Below, piece by piece: positions 1 through 7,756 of a DNA stretch of 64,000 nt. Within the stretch, counting starts at the first letter, position 1. Each line of letters begins with the position of its first letter. Under the pieces are notes generated by a model. The model was not told where the DNA came from. It saw only the letters and a list, made by a program, of their open reading frames with translations, and ran no database searches. The translations under genes were made by a program, and so were the position numbers. This DNA is from Pseudomonas cremoris (GTDB lineage Bacteria; Pseudomonadota; Gammaproteobacteria; Pseudomonadales; Pseudomonadaceae), in the NCBI RefSeq assembly GCF_014230465.1, contig NZ_JAAXCY010000017.1, positions 54,204 through 118,203 on the forward strand, written 5' to 3'.

Positions 1-39
1 GTCATGACCGCCAGTCTACCCGCCGGCCCGTGCCCAGGC

Positions 40-63
40 AAAAACGCCGAGACGGGCTCGGCG
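40..63 (-). terminator. Rho-independent terminator of the aminotransferase gene
   Basis: Read on the minus strand, a 7-bp perfect stem (CGCCGAG / CTCGGCG, 5-base loop) is followed at once by five T residues. It begins 8 bases beyond the stop codon of the aminotransferase, so it fits as the end of the aminotransferase and binding-protein transcript. Confidence 0.75.
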
Positions 64-70
64 CTTTGGC

Positions 71-1489
71 TCATCGGCCCTGATACTCGCCGCTTTGGCG
101 CAGTTCAGCAGCCGTTTCGAGGATGCACTGGCGCAGGGTTTCCACCACCTCATCCACTTGGGCATGGGTGATGATCAGTGGCGGCGACATCACGTTCAGG
201 TGGCCGATGGGCCGCACCAGCAAACCCTTGGCCTGGGCACGCAGGTGGATTTTTTCGCCGATGTTCACCGCATCCGGCAACAGCGCCTTGCTGCGTTTAT
301 CCGCGACGAATTCGATGCAGGCCATCAGGCGTTGGCAGCGGATGTCACCCACCAACGGCAGGTCGGCCAGGGTTTGCAGGCGTTGCTCCAGGTACACGCC
401 GACGTCTTCCACATGGGCCAGCAGGTTCTCACGCTCGATGATCTCGATGTTTTTCAGGGCTGCCACGCAACTGACCGGATGGCCGCTGTAGGTAAACCCA
501 TGGGTAAAGCAACGACCTTTGCCCGGCTCGCCAATCACTTGCCAGATACGCTCCGAGAAAATGCACGCGCCCAAGGGCAGGTAGCCGGAAGTCAGCCCCT
601 TGGCGGTGGTGATGATGTCGGGCTGCATGCCGAACACGTCCTCGGAGGCAAAGAATGCACCCAGGCGCCCGAACGAGGTGACCACCTCATCCGCGACATA
701 GAGCAGGTCATGGCGCTGGCAGATTTCCCACATACGACGGTGGTAACCCTTGGGCGGAATGATCACGCCGCCCGAGCCCATGATCGGTTCGGCAAAGAAC
801 GCGGCCACGTTATCGGCGCCCAGGGTCAGGATCTTGTCTTCGAACTCGTTGACCAGGAAGTCGAGGAAATCCGCCTCGCTCATGCCCTCTGGCGCCCGGT
901 AATAGTTGGGGCAGGAGATGTGGTGGAACAGGTCGCTCATGAAGTCGAATTCTGGCGCGCGGTCGGCGGCCTTATTGCCGATGGACATGGTCAGGAACGT
1001 ACTGCCGTGGTACGCACTGAAGCGCGAGATGATGTGCTTCTTGGTCGGTTTGCCACGGCTGTTTTGATAGAACTGCACCAGCCTGTACGCCGTGTCCACC
1101 GCAGTCGAGCCGCCGGTGGTGAGGAACACATGGTCCAGGTCGCCGGGGGCCAGGCTGGCGAGCTTGGCGCACAATTCGATGGCCGTGACGTTGGCCATGT
1201 CGCAGAACGGGTTGGAGTACGCCAACTGACGCACTTGGTTGGCGATGGCCTCGGCCATTTCCTCGCGGCCAAGGCCGATATTCGTACACCACATGCCACC
1301 GACCGCATCCAGGTAGCGATTGCCATGGGTGTCGTAGATGTAGGCGCTGTTGCCCGCTGCGATATTCAGCGAACCTTGTTCACGGTGTTCGTCAAACATG
1401 TGGAAACCGTGCATGTAGTGGGCTTTGTCGGCGGCGTCCAGCTTGGCGTGGTCGAACTGGGCGAAGAAAGCAGGATTTGGCAGAGTCAT
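71..1489 (-). CDS. class III (omega) aminotransferase, PLP-dependent
   Basis: This 472-residue protein belongs to the fold-type I class III aminotransferases, which move an amino group from an omega-amine or polyamine to pyruvate or another keto acid in the cytoplasm. Visible marks are the TTGGSTAVDTAYRL stretch near the cofactor, DEVVTSFGR, and TTAKGLTSGYLPLGA, whose lysine should bind PLP. I chose ATG at 1489, preceded by GAAGGT about ten bases upstream. An in-frame TTG five codons earlier is less likely. The gene follows a polyamine-type binding protein by 24 bases on the same strand, which suggests putrescine or spermidine use. A beta-alanine or taurine:pyruvate transaminase cannot be excluded. 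Confidence 0.88.
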   Translation of the reverse strand: MTLPNPAFFAQFDHAKLDAADKAHYMHGFHMFDEHREQGSLNIAAGNSAYIYDTHGNRYLDAVGGMWCTNIGLGREEMAEAIANQVRQLAYSNPFCDMANVTAIELCAKLASLAPGDLDHVFLTTGGSTAVDTAYRLVQFYQNSRGKPTKKHIISRFSAYHGSTFLTMSIGNKAADRAPEFDFMSDLFHHISCPNYYRAPEGMSEADFLDFLVNEFEDKILTLGADNVAAFFAEPIMGSGGVIIPPKGYHRRMWEICQRHDLLYVADEVVTSFGRLGAFFASEDVFGMQPDIITTAKGLTSGYLPLGACIFSERIWQVIGEPGKGRCFTHGFTYSGHPVSCVAALKNIEIIERENLLAHVEDVGVYLEQRLQTLADLPLVGDIRCQRLMACIEFVADKRSKALLPDAVNIGEKIHLRAQAKGLLVRPIGHLNVMSPPLIITHAQVDEVVETLRQCILETAAELRQSGEYQGR

Positions 1490-1513
1490 GGCATTTACCT
1501 TCAATGGCTGGGT

Positions 1514-2614
1514 TTACTTGCCGGTCTTGACGGCATTCCAGGTACGGGTGATCAGGCGCACGGCGGCTTGGGGCTGGCTTTTCTGCGTGAACAGCCGCTG
1601 CATGGTCGCTGGGTCGGGGTAGATCGCCGGGTTATCGCGGACATCGGCGCTGAGCAAGGGTTTGGACGCGAGGTTGCTGTTGGCGTAGTGAATGGTGTTG
1701 CTGACCCCAGCCATGGTGCTCGGTTGCAGCAGGAATTCGATGAACTTGTGGGCATTGGCCACATGGGGCGCGTCGGCGGGAATGTAGAAGTTATCGAACC
1801 AGATCAGCGAGCCTTCCTTGGGAATGAAGTAGTCCAGCTTGACCTTGGCCCCGGCCTCCGTTGCTCGCGCTTGGGAGGTGGCGTAGTCGCCGGACCAGGT
1901 GGTGGCCATGCACAGGTCGCCATTGGCCAGGCCATTGATGAACCCGCTGGAATCAAATTTTCGAATGTACGGACGCACCGCCATCAACACTTCCTGGGCG
2001 GCCTTGAGGTCTTTGGGCGCGGCACTGTTGGGGTCTAGGCCGAGGTAGGTCAGGGCCAGCGGGATCATGTCGGTGGGGGAGTCCATGAAGGTAATGCCGC
2101 AATCGGCAAACCGCGACACGATCTTGGGATCGAAGATCATCGCCAAGGAGCCGACGGGGGCGTCCGGCATGCGCGCCTTGATCATGTCGACGTTGTAGGT
2201 CACGCCGTTGCTGCCCCAGGTGTAAGGCGCTGAATAGGTGACGCCGGGGTCATGGGCCTCCAGGCTCTTGAGCACCAAGGGGTCGAGGTTGTTCCAGTCG
2301 GGCAACAAGCTTTTGTTAAGGGGTTGGAACACCTTGCCCTTGATCAGCAGGGGCACCAGTGAGGCGTTGAGCAACGCCAGGTCATAGCCGGAGCGACCGG
2401 ACAGCAACTTGCCTTGCACGGTCTCGTATGAATCGTAGGTGTCGTAGATCACCTTGATACCCGTGGCCTTCTCGAAGTCAGCCAGGGTGGTGTCGCCGAT
2501 GTAGTCTGCCCAGTTGTAGATGCGCAAGGTATTGCCTGGGTCATCGGCGGCCTGGCTCTGCGGGGATGAGGCTAGCAGTACAACGCTGAACAGGGCGATC
2601 AAGGTTTTATGCAT
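1514..2614 (-). CDS. periplasmic polyamine-type ABC transporter substrate-binding protein (PotF/SpuD-like)
   Basis: This 366-residue protein has an N-terminal signal peptide (residues about 1-22, ending SQAADD) with no lipobox cysteine, so it should be a soluble periplasmic protein. The start of the mature region, LRIYNWADYIGDTTLADFEKATG, is the hallmark of the PotD/PotF family, which binds putrescine or spermidine. ATTWSGDYA and LIWFDNFYIP are also typical of the family. No permease or ATPase genes lie beside it in the window. It must therefore serve an importer encoded elsewhere or beyond the left edge, or act as an orphan. Co-orientation with the aminotransferase supports a polyamine uptake and breakdown pair. 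Confidence 0.88.
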   Translation of the reverse strand: MHKTLIALFSVVLLASSPQSQAADDPGNTLRIYNWADYIGDTTLADFEKATGIKVIYDTYDSYETVQGKLLSGRSGYDLALLNASLVPLLIKGKVFQPLNKSLLPDWNNLDPLVLKSLEAHDPGVTYSAPYTWGSNGVTYNVDMIKARMPDAPVGSLAMIFDPKIVSRFADCGITFMDSPTDMIPLALTYLGLDPNSAAPKDLKAAQEVLMAVRPYIRKFDSSGFINGLANGDLCMATTWSGDYATSQARATEAGAKVKLDYFIPKEGSLIWFDNFYIPADAPHVANAHKFIEFLLQPSTMAGVSNTIHYANSNLASKPLLSADVRDNPAIYPDPATMQRLFTQKSQPQAAVRLITRTWNAVKTGK

Positions 2615-2711
2615 GGGGACCCACCGTTAGTTGTGCTTGTTATCAGGCGCAGGGACTGATTGCACTGTCAGGCAGGTGGCGGGTGGGCGCCATACCCCGT
2701 TCGGGTAGGGT

Positions 2712-3206
2712 TCAAGGCAGCACGATGTAGTCGTTGTGCTGGATGATCGGATGGTGCGGGCCTTGCACCAAGTGAATGTAACGTCCATCGACCAGGTCGA
2801 TGGGCAGGCAGTCGTCAACGTCCATCACGGCGTCGGTGTGGGCCTGGGACCATTGGCGCAGCATCTGTTGCTTGCCCTTGTTCTTGGCTTCTTGTTTGTT
2901 GCGGGCGACCACCAGCAAGTAATGGTGTGCCTCACCAAAGCTATTGGCCTCATAACCGCCAAGGTTGATGAAGTAAAGGTGGTGCGCGTGCGCCTCGGGG
3001 GCCAGATTGCTGAATTCGACCTTCCAACCATCGACACCGTCTACTGCCATCCACCCGTCGATATGCACACCTTTAGGGCTGCCAAACCAGCCATCGCGTA
3101 GTTGCGGGTAGGAGGCTTGCAACGTGTCCGCTGCGGCAAACACCACATCATGTACTTCGATTTTCGCCCGAGGGTGCTTGCCCCCGAGCATGACCACAAA
3201 CAGCAT
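2712..3206 (-). CDS. DUF1543 family protein
   Basis: This 164-residue protein is of the DUF1543 family, whose function is unknown. The sequence opens MLFVVMLGGKHPRAKIEVHDVVFA and has a duplicated look: VEFSNLAPEAHAHHLYFINLGGYEANSFGEAHHYLLVVA resembles the usual second half. A conserved region near the end reads DDCLPIDLVDGRYIHLV. There is no signal peptide or membrane segment. The ATG at 3206 has an AGGAAG ribosome site ten bases upstream. It diverges from the aldo/keto reductase, and a perfect inverted repeat overlaps its ribosome site. Confidence 0.8.
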   Translation of the reverse strand: MLFVVMLGGKHPRAKIEVHDVVFAAADTLQASYPQLRDGWFGSPKGVHIDGWMAVDGVDGWKVEFSNLAPEAHAHHLYFINLGGYEANSFGEAHHYLLVVARNKQEAKNKGKQQMLRQWSQAHTDAVMDVDDCLPIDLVDGRYIHLVQGPHHPIIQHNDYIVLP

Positions 3207-3213
3207 TGCAGAA

Positions 3214-3238
3214 ACTTCCTGGCGAATTGACAGGAAGT
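3214..3238. promoter_or_regulatory. perfect 8-bp inverted repeat between divergent genes, candidate operator
   Basis: ACTTCCTG (3214-3221) and CAGGAAGT (3231-3238) form a perfect inverted repeat with a nine-base spacer. It lies in the divergent gap between the DUF1543 gene and the aldo/keto reductase and overlaps the DUF1543 ribosome site. It could be an operator, or an RNA hairpin hiding the ribosome site. The sequence alone does not tell which. Confidence 0.35.
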
Positions 3239-3312
3239 AACCATCCTTCGATTGAACCCTGCTGTCCAGTTAATGCCACACTCTTAAGTCTTGAACCCAT
3301 CAGGAGGTTGTC

Positions 3313-4134
3313 ATGCGTACCATTGATCTGGCGGGTGTTCCCGTCCCTGTCATCGGCCAGGGGACCTGGCGCATGGGCGAAAATCCCGATCATCACCGCG
3401 CCGAAGTTTCGGCCCTGCAATTGGGGATCGACGAGGGCATGACGTTGATCGATACCGCCGAAATGTACGGCGAGGGCGGCGCTGAAAGCGTGGTCGGCGA
3501 AGCCATCCGAGGGCGTCGCGACCAGGTATTCCTGGTGAGTAAGGTCTACCCGCACAATGCCAGCCGCAAGGGCGTGCCCCGCGCCTGTGAAGCGAGCCTG
3601 CAACGCCTGGGTACGGACTACATTGACCTGTACTTGCTGCATTGGCGCGGTCAATACCCGCTTGAAGAAACCGTCGAAGCGTTCGAGCGCTTGCGTGAAG
3701 CCGGCAAGATCGGCCGTTGGGGCGTGTCCAATTTTGACGTGGCCGACCTGCAGGAACTCGCATCGCCGGCCTGTGCGACCAACCAGGTGCTTTACAACAT
3801 CGAAGAGCGCGGCATCGAATTCGATCTGCTGCCCTGGTGGCAACAGCATCATTTGCCATTGATGGCTTACTGCCCGATTGCCCAGGGCGGTGAATTACTC
3901 ACCAGCACCACGTTAAAGCAGATCGCCCGTCGCCATGAAGCCACGCCCGCGCAGGTTGCACTGGCCTGGGTGCTTCGCCAGGAAGGCGTGATCGCCATCC
4001 CCAAGGCGGTCACACCGGAGCACGTGAGGCTCAATGCGGCAGCTGCCAAATTGGTGTTGGATGAACATGACCTGGACGCCATCGACCGGGTTTTCGGTGC
4101 GCCCCAGCGCAAGCATCTCTTATCGATGGTGTAG
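3313..4134 (+). CDS. aldo/keto reductase
   Basis: This 273-residue protein is a cytoplasmic NADPH-dependent aldo/keto reductase. The catalytic tetrad can be read: Asp and Tyr in DTAEMYGEG, Lys in VSKVYP, and His in LLHWRG. GVSNFDV and the late IPKAV motif, which contacts the cofactor phosphate, are also present. The length is normal for the short YeaE/MorB-like bacterial forms. The ATG at 3313 follows CAGGAGGT, a strong ribosome site. The physiological substrate cannot be read from the sequence. Confidence 0.92.
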   Translation: MRTIDLAGVPVPVIGQGTWRMGENPDHHRAEVSALQLGIDEGMTLIDTAEMYGEGGAESVVGEAIRGRRDQVFLVSKVYPHNASRKGVPRACEASLQRLGTDYIDLYLLHWRGQYPLEETVEAFERLREAGKIGRWGVSNFDVADLQELASPACATNQVLYNIEERGIEFDLLPWWQQHHLPLMAYCPIAQGGELLTSTTLKQIARRHEATPAQVALAWVLRQEGVIAIPKAVTPEHVRLNAAAAKLVLDEHDLDAIDRVFGAPQRKHLLSMV

Positions 4135-4146
4135 CCAACCGGTAAA

Positions 4147-4168
4147 GCGGCGCCGTCCATGGCGCCGC
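4147..4168. terminator. GC hairpin between convergent genes
   Basis: An 8-bp perfect stem (GCGGCGCC / GGCGCCGC) with a six-base loop lies between the convergent ends of the aldo/keto reductase and hcp. Neither side has a T tract, so it is a weak terminator candidate at best. Confidence 0.35.
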
Positions 4169-4185
4169 TCCTGCACTAGTCCAAC

Positions 4186-4701
4186 TTAACCCGCCACCGG
4201 GCTGCGCCAGTCATCTGCCCCGGAAGTACCGGATACTTCGTGGGTCCATACGATCTTGCGATAACTGAAGTGCACATCTTCCAAATGCGTGAAGTGGGCG
4301 TTGTTCGGGTCTTGGCAGTTGGGCATGCGAGATTGGATATCCACGATCGTCGCCCCCTCTAGTTCAATGGTGAAGTAGTGTTCCTGGGTGCCGGCTGATG
4401 AAGTCCGGAACCACTCCAGCCGGCAACTGACTTCTTCGCCGCTGGTCAACGCGCTGAACAGCAGCGGTGAGGACTTATCGAACACCTTGCTGACCATCAG
4501 CGGTTTGTGAACCCTCTGGCCCGTGGGCTGGCCGGACTGCGGATCGCGCGGAATGATGACTTGGTGCGCGAACGCCTGGACCAGGATCTGATCCTCATGG
4601 CCCTCCTGGTAAATGTTGCCTACCGAATCCTGAGTAAACGTGCCTGCCGTAATCAAACCCTGTTTGATACCGGTGATAGAGAGATAGGCGGGTGTTGGCA
4701 T
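4186..4701 (-). CDS. hcp: type VI secretion system tube protein Hcp (Hcp2/HSI-II type)
   Basis: Hcp is the 171-residue ring protein that stacks into the inner tube of the type VI secretion system and is itself secreted. The sequence matches the Hcp2 class closely: MPTPAYLSITG start, TFTQDSVGNIYQEGHED, PRDPQSGQPTGQRVHKP, NCQDPNNAHFTHLEDVHFSYRKI, and WTHEVSGTSGADDW at the end. The ATG at 4701 is preceded by AAGGAAA seven bases upstream. Upstream in-frame extensions are low-GC and unlike Hcp. It is divergent from a broken T6SS locus, so it may now serve another T6SS in the genome or be a relic. The gene itself looks intact. Confidence 0.95.
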   Translation of the reverse strand: MPTPAYLSITGIKQGLITAGTFTQDSVGNIYQEGHEDQILVQAFAHQVIIPRDPQSGQPTGQRVHKPLMVSKVFDKSSPLLFSALTSGEEVSCRLEWFRTSSAGTQEHYFTIELEGATIVDIQSRMPNCQDPNNAHFTHLEDVHFSYRKIVWTHEVSGTSGADDWRSPVAG

Positions 4702-5264
4702 GACTGGTTTCCTTGCCTGAATGAAAAGGTAGTTCCAGACGAAAAGTCTATCGGCTGGGCCAATGCCTATAACAAGAAGCGTGCCTGAAAACTGCAACCC
4801 AATAAAATCAAAGAGATGAAGTTGTGCGCGAGTGGGTTTATATGGTTGCGCGTGAAAAAAAGATGGTTTTGTGTGGATATTGCTGCGCATAAGTGCGCAT
4901 TTAGTTGCTCGTGAAGAATACGCTGAAAGTGATTGGCCTGAGGGCTTAAATAAGTCGTTAAGTATGTTTTTAATGCGCAATATTTTGCGCTATCTCCTGA
5001 GTTTACGGGGCTTGTAGGAGAATTCTTAAGTATCGTCTCGATGCTTGCTGAATGTGTTTTGCATGGCTAAGGTTCGTGGGCTTCACGGTGAGTCCAGTGA
5101 AGTTTAGAGGGCGTTCTGATGCACGATTTAAGTGTGCTTAGTTAGCCTGTCCTGTCTTGAGCAGTCATGTGCGGTCCCGAATGGTTTATTCAGACAAGCT
5201 TTGCGCTTATTACCTTGAACTTGCACGGTTGCCTTGTTCGCAAACAAGTTTTGCTGGCGGTGAT
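4702..5264. other. gap without a convincing gene, divergent T6SS promoter region
   Basis: These 563 bases between hcp and the tssA-like ORF are clearly more AT-rich than their surroundings. They must carry the divergent promoters. I looked for a sigma54 -24/-12 element and found none with correct spacing. The ORFs crossing the stretch have no recognisable protein features. Confidence 0.5.
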
Positions 5265-7052
5265 ATGCGCTTTTCGAGTGAGTTTGAAGCCTTGGAAACA
5301 GAGGTGGGAAAAGCGCAATCGATTCACGACAGCGCCCAGCCCGATTGGCATTCCGTTCTTGAAAACAGTGAAAGCCTGTTGCGCCAGCACTCCAAGGATC
5401 TGCGTGTAGCCGTCTGGTTAGCCTGGACCTTGCAGCAGCGCGAATCCTTCCCTGGGTTACTGGCGGGTCTCGGTGTGTTGCGGCATCTCTGCGAGCATCA
5501 CTGGTCGACGGTCTACCCCGAGAAGCTGCGTACGCGTGGCGCTGCGTTTGGCTGGCTGGTTTCACGCCTGGAGCCGGTGTTCGCGCAACACCTGTCGCTT
5601 CAGAACCAGCAACCCCTATTTCAATCGATACTTGAGCACTTGACGCGCCTCGATGAACTCTGGGCCGAGCACTTGGCGGGCGACGCGCCGCTATTGTTGC
5701 CTGTTCGTCGGCAACTGGCGCAACGATTGGAACATGCGGCTCAGGCCGATCCTGTCGTCGCGGGCTTAAGTGGCGTGATTGCCCAGGTCAGGCAAGTGAC
5801 CCACCAGCGGTTGAAGCCTGAACCGCTGATCGACAACGAAAAAGATGCGCATAAATTACTGCGCACCCTGCAGGAGCAGGCGCGGCCTTTGTGCGTGTGG
5901 TGGTTGCGTCAGAACGCCGCCGACCTGCGGGCCTTGCGCCTGAACCGGACATTGACGTGGCTGGCAGTGGTCAGCTACCCGGAGGCCGATGCTGAGCGCA
6001 CCACCGTGTTGCGCGGTCTAGCACCCGACAAGCTCAAGCGCTACCAGGAACGTTTCGCCCAAGGGCATCACGCCGACCTCATGCTTGAACTTGAGGCCAG
6101 CCTTGCGGGAGCGATGTTCTGGTTCGACGGGTTGCGTATGGTCTGGCAGTGCCTGGAAGCACTGCAAGCCGTGCCCGCCATGCTCGAATTGGAAGTGACC
6201 TTCGCCTTGCTGCTGCAGCGCTTGCCGCATCTCCCCGACTTTCGTTTTCACGACGGTACTCCGTTCGCCGATGACACCACCCGCGACTGGATTGCATTGC
6301 ACGTCACCCGCCATCTGCAAACCCCCGAGCCTTGCACCAAGCCGGTTGATGCCAACGCCGCGCCATGGGAAAGCGAGGTCCATGGTTTTTACGTCAAGGC
6401 CATCCAACGACGGTATCCGTTCAATGCCCACGCCAGCAGTGACGTTGCGCTGGACGATTTCCAGGAATTCTTCAAAGGACGGGGCGTGATGGGGCGTTTT
6501 TATGAGGGCTACCTACGGCCTTTCGTCAGCGCCGAGGGCGGCCGTTATCGGTTGCGCGGCCTGGACGGTCGCAGCCTGCCGTTGTCGCGCTCGCTGCTCG
6601 ACCAGTTGGGCAAGGCCCAGATGATTCGCCAGGGTTTTTTCAGTGAGGACCAGGGCGAGTGGGCTGTGCGTTTCACGTTGGCTCCCTACAGTCTCGATCA
6701 GGCGGTCAACCGAGCGGTCCTGCGGATTGGTGACCAGCAGCTCGAATACCGTCACGGGCCCATCGTACCCATGACCTTCCACTGGCCCAGCGAGGCGGGC
6801 AATGGCCGTAGCAGCCTGGTGTTGGAGCGCGGCGCCGCAAGGCCCATGGGTATCGAAAAAAACAGCGGGGCCTGGTCTTGGTTCCGGCTGTTGGAGCTGA
6901 TGCAAAGTGAGCCAGCCAGTGGCAGTGAGGCTCAGATAATCAAAGCCGATCTCGCGGGCCTGCGTGCCAACTACCTGTTGGCGAGTCAACGTAACCCCAG
7001 CCCGTTCCAGATGGCCGCCTGGCGTACCTTCCGCCTGCCGAATCAATTGTGA
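5265..7052 (+). CDS. chimeric TssA-TssM protein: TssA (ImpA_N) front fused in frame to the TssM/IcmF C-terminal domain
   Basis: This 595-residue ORF is a hybrid. Residues 1 to about 360 are TssA-like (HsiA2 / VC_A0119 family), with the ImpA-type N-terminus containing ESLLRQHSKDLRVAVWLAW and HHWSTVYPE, and further on DGTPFADDTTRDWI. From about residue 365 it reads as the C-terminus of TssM/IcmF: YPF, then DDFQEFFKGRGVMGRFYEGY, FTLAPYSLDQAV, QQLEYRHGP and FHWP, ending NPSPFQMAAWRTFRLP. The join is near bases 6330-6375 and stays in frame. TssA caps the growing sheath and TssM is the inner-membrane anchor, so they are normally separate proteins about ten genes apart in HSI-II. I start at ATG 5265. 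It is probably a non-functional product of an internal deletion. Confidence 0.85.
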   Translation: MRFSSEFEALETEVGKAQSIHDSAQPDWHSVLENSESLLRQHSKDLRVAVWLAWTLQQRESFPGLLAGLGVLRHLCEHHWSTVYPEKLRTRGAAFGWLVSRLEPVFAQHLSLQNQQPLFQSILEHLTRLDELWAEHLAGDAPLLLPVRRQLAQRLEHAAQADPVVAGLSGVIAQVRQVTHQRLKPEPLIDNEKDAHKLLRTLQEQARPLCVWWLRQNAADLRALRLNRTLTWLAVVSYPEADAERTTVLRGLAPDKLKRYQERFAQGHHADLMLELEASLAGAMFWFDGLRMVWQCLEALQAVPAMLELEVTFALLLQRLPHLPDFRFHDGTPFADDTTRDWIALHVTRHLQTPEPCTKPVDANAAPWESEVHGFYVKAIQRRYPFNAHASSDVALDDFQEFFKGRGVMGRFYEGYLRPFVSAEGGRYRLRGLDGRSLPLSRSLLDQLGKAQMIRQGFFSEDQGEWAVRFTLAPYSLDQAVNRAVLRIGDQQLEYRHGPIVPMTFHWPSEAGNGRSSLVLERGAARPMGIEKNSGAWSWFRLLELMQSEPASGSEAQIIKADLAGLRANYLLASQRNPSPFQMAAWRTFRLPNQL

Positions 7053-7756
7053 GCCAACCTGTGTGGCGCAGTGCTGGCCGAACCGCGCGAGGCAAGCTGC
7101 GCGTGCGCAACGAGGACGCGTTCCTGGATTGCCCCCAGCGCAGTTGTTGGGCGGTCGCTGATGGTATGGGCGGCCACCGAGCAGGGGATGTGGCCAGCCA
7201 GTGGGTGGTCAGCAGCCTGGCTTCGTTGCCGGGGCACGGCAGCCTGGACCAGCGCATCGAGGGTGTGCGGCAATGCTTGCGCTCAGTCGATTGCCGACTG
7301 GGACAAGGTGGCCGGCCAGACATCATGGGCAGCACCGTGGTGGCGTTGTTGCTGGAAGGCAACCGCGCCGCCTGTATCTGGGCGGGGGACAGTCGCTGCT
7401 ACCTGTGGCGTGGGCAGCGCCTGTACCAATTGTCACGGGACCATTCCTTACTGCAGCAACTCATGGATAAACAACAGTTGAGCCGGGAGCAGGCCTTGGC
7501 CCAGCCGGGCGCTCGCGCCCTGACACGTGCAATCGGCGCCCGACAGCCATTGAGCCTTGAGGTATTGGAGCTCGGTATCCACCCCGGCGATGTGTTTTTA
7601 CTGTGCAGCGACGGCTTGTATCAGAACCTCAGCCATGGCGATCTGGGGCGCGCAATGAATGTGGGCACACCGCAACAAGTGGTGGCTCGCTTGTTCAGCA
7701 ACGTGTTGCGCGGGCCGGCGACGGACGATCTTACTGCCGTTGTGGTGCGGCCATGA
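7049..7756 (+). CDS. stp1: PP2C-family Ser/Thr phosphatase of the T6SS (Stp1-like)
   Basis: This 235-residue PP2C/PPM phosphatase is expected to remove phosphate from the paired kinase and T6SS targets. PPM motifs are visible: RNEDAFLD, VADGMGGHRAGDVAS (metal-binding Asp-Gly), IMGSTVVALLL, WAGDSRCYLWR, CSDGL and DDLTAVVV near the end. The start is GTG at 7049, overlapping the stop of the chimeric ORF as GTGA, so translation is likely coupled. The order tssM end, phosphatase, kinase matches icmF2-stp1-stk1 at the end of P. aeruginosa HSI-II. Confidence 0.88.
   Translation: MSQPVWRSAGRTARGKLRVRNEDAFLDCPQRSCWAVADGMGGHRAGDVASQWVVSSLASLPGHGSLDQRIEGVRQCLRSVDCRLGQGGRPDIMGSTVVALLLEGNRAACIWAGDSRCYLWRGQRLYQLSRDHSLLQQLMDKQQLSREQALAQPGARALTRAIGARQPLSLEVLELGIHPGDVFLLCSDGLYQNLSHGDLGRAMNVGTPQQVVARLFSNVLRGPATDDLTAVVVRP

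Noticed and set aside
95..2038. 647-codon open frame on the plus strand opposite the aminotransferase and binding protein
   Set aside because: It mirrors two well-supported genes, has no recognisable domain, and is the kind of antisense frame that high-GC Pseudomonas DNA gives by chance.
4147..4168. strong terminator between aldo/keto reductase and hcp
   Set aside because: The stem is good but lacks a T tract on either strand, so it is listed only as a weak candidate.
4702..4980. N-terminal extension of hcp to 4980
   Set aside because: The added residues do not resemble any Hcp, and a good ribosome site precedes ATG 4701.
4920..5110. possible sigma54 promoter upstream of the tssA-like gene (TGGC-type sequences)
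   Set aside because: The GG to GC spacing does not fit the -24/-12 rule in any instance checked.
5128..5565. 145-codon minus-strand frame at the start of the tssA-like gene
   Set aside because: No domain, overlaps the supported gene, odd composition.
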